A stretch of DNA of 64,000 bases, from positions 1-64,000 of the forward strand of contig LJUY01000006.1 in assembly GCA_001304015.1 (NCBI GenBank), in the 5' to 3' direction. Made by a program: the position numbers and the translations under genes. Origin of the DNA: a candidate division Zixibacteria bacterium SM23_81 (GTDB lineage Bacteria; SM23-81). Every line of letters starts with the position of its first letter. The first letter of the stretch is position 1. The notes beneath the pieces were generated by a model, which saw only the letters and a program-made list of their open reading frames with translations, was not told the origin of the DNA and did not search any database. Shown here in pieces: positions 1 to 7,502 of this stretch.

Positions 1-91
1 GCCCTTCAGGACCATGCTCCAACTGCACCAACTTACAGGAAAAATTACCAATATCCAATCCCACAGAGGTCAACGACTTCTTCTCAAACAC
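1..91 (-). CDS. pilM: PilM, type IV pilus assembly ATPase-like protein (N-terminal fragment, cut by window edge)
   Basis: Only about 30 codons are inside the window. They begin MFEKKSLTSVGLDIGNFSCK and continue LVQLEHGPEG, which matches the conserved start of PilM (basic stretch, then GLDIG, the first phosphate-binding strand of the actin-like fold, then K-x-V-x-L). I chose the GTG at 89-91 because AAGGAG lies six bases upstream; an in-frame ATG at 146-148 is also open but has no good ribosome site. PilM is a cytoplasmic actin-like protein that binds the PilN tail and links the pilus motor to the PilNOPQ envelope complex. It follows the PilX-like gene on the same strand, so pilN/O/Q are likely just beyond the left edge. 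Confidence 0.82.
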   Translation of the reverse strand, partial: MFEKKSLTSVGLDIGNFSCKLVQLEHGPEG

Positions 92-166
92 AGCCAACTC
101 CTTCCTGCCAGAGAAAGGGCTTGTCTCACAAAAACACGTTCTCTTCATGCAGAACTTCGGTCCAAC

Positions 167-1834
167 TCAACCCTCCTCCATATGCAAAGAGGCCAATTGA
201 TGTTTCCAGCGTGCCCGCTGCACGGTGTTCACCTGGGGCGTTCCGGGAGGCAGCAGTGCTGGGTCCAGATACATGGTGTCAAAGGTCCAATCCCTTTTAG
301 GCGCCGTGTAGTAGCTGCCACCGTAAAACCATGTGCCGGTGGCCTGTTGGCTTTCCCATAAGCATACCATGGATCCCAGATAGGAGAAAGTCGCGTTGGT
401 CCATTTCTCCAGAAATCGGGGTAGGTTCTCCAGGCCACCGCTATAGTGGCCGTCCCCGCTGGGCACTATCCCGGTCACGATACAGGCATTGACCGTGGTG
501 TGGCCGGCCCTCCTATAGCTCAGGCTCTTGGTGCTTTTGGAGTCGTCCCAACTGGTGGACAGGACGTTGTAGGCATCGCTCAGGAGCGCGGCGGGTTTTT
601 TCTGTTGCGTGTTATAATGGCCCAAAGTGTACAGCGGATTTTCCGTGGCCACGGTCAGGGGACCGGCCAACTGCTGGCCCTCCACCAGACGTATGGCTCC
701 GTTTTCCCCGTCGGTGTGGGCGGCGTAGATGATCCCGTTGTCGGGCCAATATCCGCTGCCGTTCAGCTCGGAGATGTCGATGTCGTAGGAGGAAATATAC
801 CTGCCCTCGCGGTAATTGTAGAAACTCCCATATGTGAGAATGCCGGCTGCCTCCATAGACGCAGTCACGTCCTCCCAGTCACCCTCATCGTTCTTCGAAT
901 ACACGGCGCCACCCACGAATTTCAGATCGGCCCTATGCTCGTAACTGTCCTCGCTCTCAGATCCCCGCTTGATGAGATCAGAAGACTCTCCCTCCATCAC
1001 CACCGGCAGATAGAGCTCCGAGCGGCCATGATAGCTGTCCTCAACCTTGCCATCCCAGCGTTGATAGGATGAGAAGACCCAATCGGGATCTGTGCAGTCC
1101 AGCCAGGACCCGTCCTCGTTCTTCATGTTTTGATAATCACCTGGGCCGTCCTTGATCAGGACATCGCCGTCGCTTTCGCTCTTGCCCGAATCGGAGTACC
1201 TGCCGTGATAGATGTTGCCGGCGGCGGTGGTATAAGAGTCGATTTTCAAGGTTTTGTCGCACTGCAGGTACAGGTCGCTATTGGTGTGGACCCGGCCCTC
1301 CAGGGTCATATCCTCGCTGGGACCGATTTCCAGGTCATCCTCATAGAACACGGCGAACTGATAGAGGGGAATGAGGGCATCGTCCACCTCCATGGCCACC
1401 GCGCTTCGAGCCTGGTAAGCGCCACCGGTGGCCTCGGCTGTTGCGGAGAAGCTCTTCACCAGAGCGTACAGCCCCTTATAGACCCCGTGGTTGAGAGATT
1501 GGTACTCTGCGGGCCCCATATCAACGGTGGCATACTTCACCGCATACCCGTTCAGCTCCATGGTCCCGGCGGGCAGAGGACTGGGCGGCATACCCGTGGT
1601 TTTATAGCACTCTTGAATAACGGCCAGAGCCTTCTCCAGCCCGGCCTCCGCTGCGTAGAAGGCCATCCTCTCGGTCCGTTCCACGCCGCTGATGTCCACC
1701 TCCGTCTTTGAGACGAACACCGCTATTGTGCCCAAGACACTTAGTATGAGCAGGATGGCCAGCACGACGAACAGGGCCACTCCCTCTTCACCCTTCAAGG
1801 GCGTGAGCATTCTAGGAAACAAGCAAGGTTTCAT
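167..1834 (-). CDS. PilX-like pilus-associated protein, copy 2
   Basis: A 555-residue protein with a prepilin-type head: a short basic leader, then EEGVALFVVLAILLILSVLG as a hydrophobic helix, then the amphipathic stretch with GVERTERMAFYAAEAGLEKA typical of PilX N-terminal domains. The remaining roughly 450 residues are rich in Gly, Tyr, Ser and Asp and look extracellular. Length is far above ordinary minor pilins (150-200), so it may sit at the pilus tip or on the cell surface. The ATG at 1832-1834 follows GAGGTGAT and is preferred over the GTG three codons upstream. It is the distal copy of a tandem pair with the next gene, with long near-identical blocks. Role as adhesin or tip subunit is inference. 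Confidence 0.75.
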   Translation of the reverse strand: MKPCLFPRMLTPLKGEEGVALFVVLAILLILSVLGTIAVFVSKTEVDISGVERTERMAFYAAEAGLEKALAVIQECYKTTGMPPSPLPAGTMELNGYAVKYATVDMGPAEYQSLNHGVYKGLYALVKSFSATAEATGGAYQARSAVAMEVDDALIPLYQFAVFYEDDLEIGPSEDMTLEGRVHTNSDLYLQCDKTLKIDSYTTAAGNIYHGRYSDSGKSESDGDVLIKDGPGDYQNMKNEDGSWLDCTDPDWVFSSYQRWDGKVEDSYHGRSELYLPVVMEGESSDLIKRGSESEDSYEHRADLKFVGGAVYSKNDEGDWEDVTASMEAAGILTYGSFYNYREGRYISSYDIDISELNGSGYWPDNGIIYAAHTDGENGAIRLVEGQQLAGPLTVATENPLYTLGHYNTQQKKPAALLSDAYNVLSTSWDDSKSTKSLSYRRAGHTTVNACIVTGIVPSGDGHYSGGLENLPRFLEKWTNATFSYLGSMVCLWESQQATGTWFYGGSYYTAPKRDWTFDTMYLDPALLPPGTPQVNTVQRARWKHQLASLHMEEG

Positions 1835-1876
1835 GAGGATCACCTCGATCTCCAGGTTTGGGCAAATTCGTCAGTC

Positions 1877-3544
1877 TCATTCGTCCAGGGATGCCAACTG
1901 GTGAATCCAGCGTTCCCTCTGCACCGTATTCACCATGGCCGTTCCCGGGGGCATAAGGGTCGGGTCCAGATACATCTCATCGAAGCCCCAATCTCTTTGG
2001 GGGGCCGTATAGTAGCTGCCGCCGTAATACCACGTGCCGGTGGCCTGTTGGCTTTCCCACAAGCACACCATGGATCCTTGATGGGTGAAGGTCTTGTTGG
2101 TCCATTTCTCCAGAAATCGGGGCAGGTTTTCCAGGCCACCGCTATAGTGGCCGTCCCCGCTGGGCACTATCCCGGTCATGATACAGGCATTGACCGTGGT
2201 GTTGCCGGCCCGCCTATAGCTCAGGCTCTTGGTGCTCTTGGAGTCATCCCAACTGGTGGACAGGACGTTGTAGGCATCGCTCAGGAGCGCGGCGGGTTGT
2301 TTCTGTTGCGTGTTATAATGGCCCAAAGTATACAGCGGATTTTCCGTGGCCACGGTCAGGGGACCGGCCAACTGCTGGCCCTGGACCAAACGTATGGCTC
2401 CGTTTTCCCCGTCGGTGTGGGCGGCGTAGATGATCCCGTTATCGGGCCAATATCCGCTGCCGTTCAGCTTGGAGATGTCGATGTCGTAGGATGAAATCCA
2501 CTGGCCCTCGCGATAATTGTAAAAAGAACCATTGGTCAGGATCCCCTGTGCCGTCATCTCTGCGGTCACGTCCTCCCATTGTCCCTCTTCTCCCACCACT
2601 TCCCAGTGATAGACCTGACCACCCACGAACTTCAAACCCGCTTTGTGCTCGTAACTGTCAGCGCTCTCGGACCCCCGCTTGATCAGGTCCAAAGGTTCTC
2701 CTTCTGTGACCACGGGCATATGGAGCTCCGAGCGTCCCAGATGACTGTCCTCAACCAATCCATCCCAGCGATCAAGGGCGGAGGAGATCCAAGTGGGGTC
2801 TGTGGAGTCCAGCCAAGTGCCGTCCTCGTTCTTCATGTTCTGATAATCATCAGCGGCATCTTTGATCAGGACGTCACCATCGCTTTCGCTTTTGCCCGAG
2901 TCAGGGTGCCTGCCGTGATAGATGTTTCCGGAAGCGGTGGTATATGAGTCAATTTCCAGACCATTATCTGACTGCAGGTACATGTCACTATTGGTGTGCA
3001 CTCGTCCTTCCAGGTTCATTTGGGTTGGGGGAGCGATCTCCAAGTCCCCCTCGTAGAAGACGGCGAATTGAAACAGGGGAATCAGGGCATCCTCCACCAC
3101 CTGAGTGAGGCGGGACCGGGCGTTGTAAGCACCTCCCGTGGCATCGGCGACGATGGTATAGGTCTTCACCAGAGCATACAGGCCCTCATAGGCGCCGTGT
3201 GTGAGAGTTTTTTCCTCCGCAGGCCCTTTATCGACAGTCGTGTAGCTCACCGTATACCCTTCTAACTCCATCGTCCCAGAGGGTAGGGGATCGGGCGGAA
3301 GCCCCGTGGTCATGTAGCTTTCCTGGATAACGGCAATGGCCTTCTCCATTCCGGCCTCTGCCGCGTAGAAGGCCATCCGCTCGGTCCGCTCCACGCCGCT
3401 GATGTCCACCTCCGTCTTGGAGCGGATTACCGCCACCATGCCCACGACGGACAACAGGAGGACGATGGACAGGACGATGAACAGGGCCAGTCCATCCTCA
3501 CCCCTCAACGGCGCGAGCATTCTAGAGAGAAACCTGCGTTTCAT
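1877..3544 (-). CDS. PilX-like pilus-associated protein, copy 1
   Basis: Tandem paralogue of the downstream gene and of the same length. It has the same architecture: basic leader, EDGLALFIVLSIVLLLSVVG helix, and the segment GVERTERMAFYAAEAGMEKA. The C-terminal half repeats the sibling almost word for word, including SGYWPDNGIIYAAHTDGENG and ENPLYTLGHYNTQQK, while the middle (VYHWEVVGEEGQWEDV against VYSKNDEGDWEDV) has diverged with small indels. Start taken at the ATG 3542-3544 behind AGGTGATG. It lies downstream of the PilW-like gene in the usual H-V-W-X minor-pilin order, so it is expected to be processed by PilD and to join the pilus priming complex. Confidence 0.77.
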   Translation of the reverse strand: MKRRFLSRMLAPLRGEDGLALFIVLSIVLLLSVVGMVAVIRSKTEVDISGVERTERMAFYAAEAGMEKAIAVIQESYMTTGLPPDPLPSGTMELEGYTVSYTTVDKGPAEEKTLTHGAYEGLYALVKTYTIVADATGGAYNARSRLTQVVEDALIPLFQFAVFYEGDLEIAPPTQMNLEGRVHTNSDMYLQSDNGLEIDSYTTASGNIYHGRHPDSGKSESDGDVLIKDAADDYQNMKNEDGTWLDSTDPTWISSALDRWDGLVEDSHLGRSELHMPVVTEGEPLDLIKRGSESADSYEHKAGLKFVGGQVYHWEVVGEEGQWEDVTAEMTAQGILTNGSFYNYREGQWISSYDIDISKLNGSGYWPDNGIIYAAHTDGENGAIRLVQGQQLAGPLTVATENPLYTLGHYNTQQKQPAALLSDAYNVLSTSWDDSKSTKSLSYRRAGNTTVNACIMTGIVPSGDGHYSGGLENLPRFLEKWTNKTFTHQGSMVCLWESQQATGTWYYGGSYYTAPQRDWGFDEMYLDPTLMPPGTAMVNTVQRERWIHQLASLDE

Positions 3545-3591
3545 GAGCATCACCTTTGTTTCGAAAGGTATTATTATTTAGTGTATCTGTT

Positions 3592-4428
3592 TCAAATTCC
3601 TAGGTTCCTGACATCGATTCGGGACACCAAGGTCCGACGACGATAGCCGTCCCCGTGTTCCTCGTCGATCCAGTCACGGTCCTGGCGCTCGGTTCTGGCC
3701 TGTAATTCAATCTGAATGGCCTTCACGTCGTTGAGGCCGCCGGGCGCCGAGCTGGTGCTCCCGTCCTTCATGAGGTACACCACCTGGAAGTCATCCACGT
3801 TTTCGGCAAAGATCTGGGCAGGCAGGCCGTTGATGACGCGCATGAGGGCGGGATGGGCCGCATCCGTGCTTTGGTCGATGTAATATTTATGTTCGGTGAT
3901 CACAATTAACTTGGGGTTATCTGCCAGGTCATAGATGTTGACCAAATTTAGGGTGGCATGAACCTCGTACCATCCCTGCCCAAAGTTGGTGTCCACGCGG
4001 TCCACGGTAAACCACTCCGACTGGCCGGCATCGTCCCAGATGTAAGCCCTGGTTCCGGGCTTAAAGCAGCCCACATCATCGCGGGTGTGTATGGTATTCG
4101 ACAGGACATCTTTGCCGATGCACATACCACAGTCATTGACGTTTTCGCGCAGGTAGAGGCTGTCAGGATTGGCATCCACCGACTTGATGGGATCCAGTTG
4201 GGGGGGAAACCTTCCACAGCCCGCCATGCGCATGTTCCAGGCGACTTCATCCATGGACACGCGGACATTCTGCTGCATATCGGCGATCTGCTCCTGGATA
4301 AGCCACTGTTTATGCTGGTTCTGATACAGGGACATGGCGGCAGCCACAAGCATGCCTAAGATGGCCGTAGCCACCACCATCTCCACCAGTGAAAATCCGG
4401 CAGAGTTTTTGAAGGACCTCGAACGCAT
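3592..4428 (-). CDS. PilW-like minor pilin
   Basis: A 278-residue prepilin. The type III cleavage signal is visible near residue 10: AGFSLVEMVVATAILGMLVA, with Gly before Phe and Glu at mature position 5. The remainder resembles PilW/PilJ-type minor pilins: QQNVRVSMDEVAWNMRMAGCG after the helix and a C-terminal VKAIQIELQARTERQDR segment. Minor pilins of this class are cleaved by PilD and prime pilus assembly in the inner membrane. GGGTGAG stands five bases before the ATG. It lies between the PilV-like gene (16 bases upstream) and the PilX-like pair, matching the fimT-pilV-pilW-pilX order. Confidence 0.85.
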   Translation of the reverse strand: MRSRSFKNSAGFSLVEMVVATAILGMLVAAAMSLYQNQHKQWLIQEQIADMQQNVRVSMDEVAWNMRMAGCGRFPPQLDPIKSVDANPDSLYLRENVNDCGMCIGKDVLSNTIHTRDDVGCFKPGTRAYIWDDAGQSEWFTVDRVDTNFGQGWYEVHATLNLVNIYDLADNPKLIVITEHKYYIDQSTDAAHPALMRVINGLPAQIFAENVDDFQVVYLMKDGSTSSAPGGLNDVKAIQIELQARTERQDRDWIDEEHGDGYRRRTLVSRIDVRNLGI

Positions 4429-4444
4429 TGATTCTCACCCCCTA

Positions 4445-4855
4445 TCAACCCTGCGGCATCACCTGCTGGGCTCGAGACTGCATGGTGACGAACTGGATCT
4501 GGTGGTCTTTGCCTTTATCGTCCTGCCAGCTCAGGTCGATGACGATGCGCGCCAGCCCTTCCTGGCCTGCCTCCTCGGAGATGGTCCAGCTTCGGGCCAC
4601 GCTGTTCACGGTGTCCTGGCCCGTGGGGCTGGCCAACAGGGAAGCGTAGCTCATGCCCCTGAACTCCTCCATTTTATCCATGGCCAGGGTGATGACCTGA
4701 GTCATGTCGCCCCCAAATCTGTTTCCTCGCATGGCGATGATAATCTGGGGAGCCAACCAGGCCAGGGCGATGGCCAACAGGATCATGGCCACCATAAGCT
4801 CCACTAGGCTCATGCCCTTGTGATCTCTTCCTGTCGTACACCATAGCTTGTTCAT
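4445..4855 (-). CDS. PilV-like minor pilin
   Basis: A 136-residue prepilin with signal KGMSLVELMVAMILLAIALA; Gly precedes Met and Glu is at position 5 of the mature protein. After the helix comes GGDMTQVITLAMDKMEEFRG, the pattern of PilV/type IV pilus modification proteins. Its ATG overlaps the TGA of the upstream FimT/GspH-like gene by four bases (ATGA), so the two are translationally coupled; AAGGTGAT stands just before the ATG. It is expected to be an inner-membrane minor pilin in the priming complex. Confidence 0.83.
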   Translation of the reverse strand: MNKLWCTTGRDHKGMSLVELMVAMILLAIALAWLAPQIIIAMRGNRFGGDMTQVITLAMDKMEEFRGMSYASLLASPTGQDTVNSVARSWTISEEAGQEGLARIVIDLSWQDDKGKDHQIQFVTMQSRAQQVMPQG

Positions 4856-5337
4856 GGAATCACCTTCACTCTCCCCGTGCTGGGCAGGATGTGCACCACT
4901 AGGGAATCACTTCTTTCAGATAAACCCAACGTTATGGAACCACCATTGGAAGTACCGTCCGGCTTCAATAACGCCACGTAGTCGAGGAAATTTACCCGGC
5001 GATAGAGAACCTTTTTATAGAGCTCCCGGCTGAACACAATGTCGTCACCCACGGCGTTGAACTTCTCGTTCCCATTCACGTCTTTGAAAAGGACGTACTC
5101 AGGAGGAGACTTCTGATCATCGAAGTAGACACCGTACACAGCGCGCTCGGCCACGGCCCTCATTCTGGCAAGCCGCAGGACAGAAACCACATCCCGAGTA
5201 TCCCCTTTGAGTTTCATGCCCGGCAGGGTCTTCACAAATCTGGGCACGGCCAAGGCCAGGAAAATCCCCAGAATGACAAGCACTATGACCATTTCCAACA
5301 GGGTCACACCCCGGTCATTTCTGTTTAAGGTCAGCAT
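4852..5337 (-). CDS. FimT/GspH-like minor pseudopilin
   Basis: About 161 residues. The prepilin signal is RGVTLLEMVIVLVILGIFLA (Gly-Val cleavage site, Glu 5). The following VVSVLRLARMRAVAERAVYG is the hallmark of the GspH/FimT domain, in which an Arg/Ala-rich helix leads into a beta sandwich. The open frame extends 40 codons further upstream, but AGGAGAG lies directly before the ATG at 5335-5337 and the upstream residues are not leader-like, so I start here. It is first of the minor-pilin genes and coupled to the PilV-like gene by an ATGA overlap. Confidence 0.84.
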   Translation of the reverse strand: MLTLNRNDRGVTLLEMVIVLVILGIFLALAVPRFVKTLPGMKLKGDTRDVVSVLRLARMRAVAERAVYGVYFDDQKSPPEYVLFKDVNGNEKFNAVGDDIVFSRELYKKVLYRRVNFLDYVALLKPDGTSNGGSITLGLSERSDSLVVHILPSTGRVKVIP

Positions 5338-5489
5338 CGCTCTCCTCGCGACAATTAAAGTTGCTTGAGGGATGCAAGGGCGCTCGATTTTTTCCCATCC
5401 CCCAGCATCCTGATTATCTTCGGCGGTCTGTAAAGCCCTTGAGCCACAGCCAGCCAAACCAATCTCGGGCGTCTTACGTTATTCGTCGA

Positions 5490-6272
5490 CTAGAAAAAGG
5501 TCTTTAAATATGCGTTCACCATGTTTTCGCCCCAGAAGACTACCACGACAGTCCCCAAGGCGATGAAGGGTCCAAAGGGAATGTGTTCCCACCGCTTTTT
5601 CAAGCCCACCATCATCAAAGAAATTCCCACCATGGCCCCCACCAGCACCGCGAAAAACAGAGACAGCAAAACGCCTCTCCAGCCCACAAAAGCTCCCACC
5701 ATGGCCGCCAACTTGATGTCGCCACCGCCCATGCTCTCCTTTTTGAACAACAGCTCTCCCAGAATGGCCACCCCATACAAGGCTGCTGCCCCAACCACCG
5801 CTCCCAACAGGAAACCTCCTATGGAGCGTGGAGAGAGCAGGACGTTTAGGGCCAGGCCCAGAACAATCCCCGGAAGGGTGACCTTATCGGGGATGATCAT
5901 GCGGTCCAGATCGGCCAAGGAAACCACCAGCAGCAGGCAAAATAGGACGAACAGAACGGCCGCCTGAGCCGTGGGGCCGAAGGCTAAAAAGAGGATCACC
6001 GCCAGCGTGCCGGTGAGGGCCTCAACCGCCGGGTACCGCCTTGAGATGGGCGCCTTGCAGTGTCGGCATCTGCCTCGCAGGAGCAAAAAGCTCACCAGGG
6101 GGATGTTGTCCCCAGCGGCGATCCCCTGGCCGCAGCGCGGGCATCGCGATCGGGGGCGGACGACGGACTGCCCCCGGGGCAGACGCCAAATGCACACGTT
6201 GAGAAAGCTGCCCACTGCCAAACCTGTCAAAAAACACAGTCCTGAGAACAAAACCGTAACCCACAAGTCCAA
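5490..6272 (-). CDS. pilD: Prepilin peptidase / N-methyltransferase PilD
   Basis: A 260-residue polytopic inner-membrane aspartyl protease that removes the prepilin leader and methylates the new N-terminal residue. The N-terminal methyltransferase region has the zinc-binding pair CPRC ... CRHC near residues 44-72, preceded by GSFLNVCIWRLPRG. The peptidase Asp residues are seen in SLADLDRMIIPD and in GGGDIKLAAMVG. Eight or so hydrophobic segments follow. The start is a TTG at 6270-6272 with GAGGAG upstream. It sits between the major pilin and the minor pilins, so substrates and enzyme are encoded together. Confidence 0.95.
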   Translation of the reverse strand: MDLWVTVLFSGLCFLTGLAVGSFLNVCIWRLPRGQSVVRPRSRCPRCGQGIAAGDNIPLVSFLLLRGRCRHCKAPISRRYPAVEALTGTLAVILFLAFGPTAQAAVLFVLFCLLLVVSLADLDRMIIPDKVTLPGIVLGLALNVLLSPRSIGGFLLGAVVGAAALYGVAILGELLFKKESMGGGDIKLAAMVGAFVGWRGVLLSLFFAVLVGAMVGISLMMVGLKKRWEHIPFGPFIALGTVVVVFWGENMVNAYLKTFF

Positions 6273-6364
6273 TAACGACTCCTCACCTTCGAGATAAAGA
6301 AAAAAGGGGGAAAACAGGGGAAGCTTTTCACGCCCCTGCCCTCCCCCATTCAGGCTGACAGTTC

Positions 6365-6793
6365 TTACCAGGTAAGACCGTTGCCACCACCGGTGCCGCC
6401 GTCCTGATCCATGGTCAGATATCCGTCCATAGTACCATTCCCATCGACATCGACGCCGTTCTCGGTGGCCGTGGCCGTAAACTCAGTAGCGATGCCAGCT
6501 GCGCCAGCCTCCACCTTGTAGTTGAACCGCGAAACTCCCTCGGGAAGGGCGAATCCGATTGAAGCGCACTCGGCGCCATCGGCGAAAGCCACGTAGGTGT
6601 CGTGCTCGTTGAAATAGGCCTTCTCCAGGGTGAAGATCTCCTTGAGAATGGTCTTGGCCTCGGAGACCTTCGCTTTACCCGTCACTTGGATGAACTTGGG
6701 GATGGCCAGGGCGGCCAGGATGCCGATGATGACCACAACGATCATCAGCTCAATCAGGGTAAAACCACGTCGGTTGTTGAGTTTCCGCAACAT
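6365..6793 (-). CDS. pilA: Type IV major pilin-like protein PilA (copy 1)
   Basis: A 142-residue prepilin: MLRKLNNRRGFTLIELMIVV followed by VIIGILAALAIPKF, the classic type IVa pilin head with Phe1 and Glu5. The globular part is short (about 100 residues) and includes EAKTILKEIFTLEKAYFNEH, common to deltaproteobacterial and FCB pilins, and a C-terminal Asp/Gly-rich DVDGNGTMDGY loop. Start is the ATG at 6791-6793 with AGGAGGTG six bases upstream; the longer frame adds 15 unlikely residues. It is preceded by a 300-base regulatory region carrying a sigma-54 type promoter, so it is probably the abundant, PilR-controlled pilin. Confidence 0.92.
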   Translation of the reverse strand: MLRKLNNRRGFTLIELMIVVVIIGILAALAIPKFIQVTGKAKVSEAKTILKEIFTLEKAYFNEHDTYVAFADGAECASIGFALPEGVSRFNYKVEAGAAGIATEFTATATENGVDVDGNGTMDGYLTMDQDGGTGGGNGLTW

Positions 6794-6876
6794 TTCTTTC
6801 ACCTCCTTATCCCTCTTGATGTGTATTTTCATTGCCAATGTGGGGCTCGCTCACTAAAACGACATCCTCTCATAAC

Positions 6877-6892
6877 AGCAAAATTCGCACCA
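6877..6892 (-). promoter_or_regulatory. Sigma-54 type (-24/-12) promoter for the pilA gene
   Basis: On the minus strand the bases read TGGTGC-N5-TTGCT, close to the TGGCAC-N5-TTGCA consensus, with GG and GC at the required spacing. Predicted transcription start is near 6866, about 70 bases before the pilA ATG. An NtrC-family regulator with a sigma-54 interaction domain (pilR) is encoded just upstream, and control of pilA by PilR and RpoN is well established in Pseudomonas and Myxococcus. The site is an exact-spacing motif match, not a proven promoter. Confidence 0.68.
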
Positions 6893-6933
6893 AAATAAAG
6901 CAGATCTTATTGCGATCCGGGAGAACTGAGACA

Positions 6934-7050
6934 TAAGGCCTTGAAAACGATAAAAAATGGGCCTTAGAAAAAAAATGAACCGTCCCCTATTTCCCTTTCT
7001 GGATGGGCACATCACGCCCCTCACCTTGCAAATTGCCATGGGCATTTGCA
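6934..7050. promoter_or_regulatory. Two dyads upstream of the pilA sigma-54 promoter (candidate enhancer sites)
   Basis: The non-coding stretch 6794-7097 holds two inverted repeats besides the promoter. One at 6934-6966 pairs TAAGGCC with GGCCTTA over a 19-base AT-rich loop. The other, 7027-7050, is a compact near-palindrome with arms TGCAAAT and ATTTGCA around a CCATGG centre. They lie about 85 and 173 bases upstream of the predicted pilA start, the range used by NtrC-type activators. Neither is followed by a T-run on the minus strand, so they do not look like terminators. Binding by PilR is inference. Confidence 0.45.
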
Positions 7051-7097
7051 TTTTATGTGATCATCTTCTTTGAAAAGTCCTGGGGGATGTGGGGGGA

Positions 7098-7502
7098 TTA
7101 ATCGGGGATCAACTCTTGGATGGTGGCGGATTCGTCGATGGCCCAGATGTTGTATTGCCCATCTCTATCAAAATCCACCACCGATGTGGCCGTCACCAGC
7201 AAGGCCTCATCGGAGGCCACAGCGATGGCCACCCGATAGCGGCCTCTCCCGGGAGGATTGTCGGTGACCAGGGCCTCCTGAACAAAGCCGATCTGAGCCA
7301 GAGAGTCACTGAACCGGCCGTAATGGTTGAAATACGCCTTCTCCAATACCAGGGTAGCTTTCAGCATTCCCTTGGCTTCGCTGCCCTTGACTCGAGCTTG
7401 GATTTTCTGGAATTTCGGGATGGCTGTGGCCGCCAGGATGCCGATGATCACGACGACGATAAGCAGTTCTATGAGGCTAAATCCTCTTTTGGTAAAAATC
7501 AT
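7098..7502 (-). CDS. Type IV pilin-like protein (copy 2), coupled to pilR
   Basis: A 134-residue prepilin with a very short leader: MIFTKRGFSLIELLIVVVII, then GILAATAIPKF. The segment RVKGSEAKGMLKATLVLEKA parallels the other pilin, but the C-terminal part (RYRVAIAVASDEALLVTATS, then DFDRDGQYNIW) differs. It is therefore a paralogue rather than a duplicate of the neighbouring pilA. Its ATG overlaps the pilR TGA by four bases, so its translation depends on pilR mRNA and it is probably made at lower, constitutive levels. It may be a minor pilin or an alternative major pilin. Confidence 0.88.
   Translation of the reverse strand: MIFTKRGFSLIELLIVVVIIGILAATAIPKFQKIQARVKGSEAKGMLKATLVLEKAYFNHYGRFSDSLAQIGFVQEALVTDNPPGRGRYRVAIAVASDEALLVTATSVVDFDRDGQYNIWAIDESATIQELIPD

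Noticed and set aside
3948-4359. Overlapping frames in both directions inside the PilW-like gene
   Set aside because: Both are shadows; the prepilin frame has a leader peptide, ribosome site and correct neighbours.
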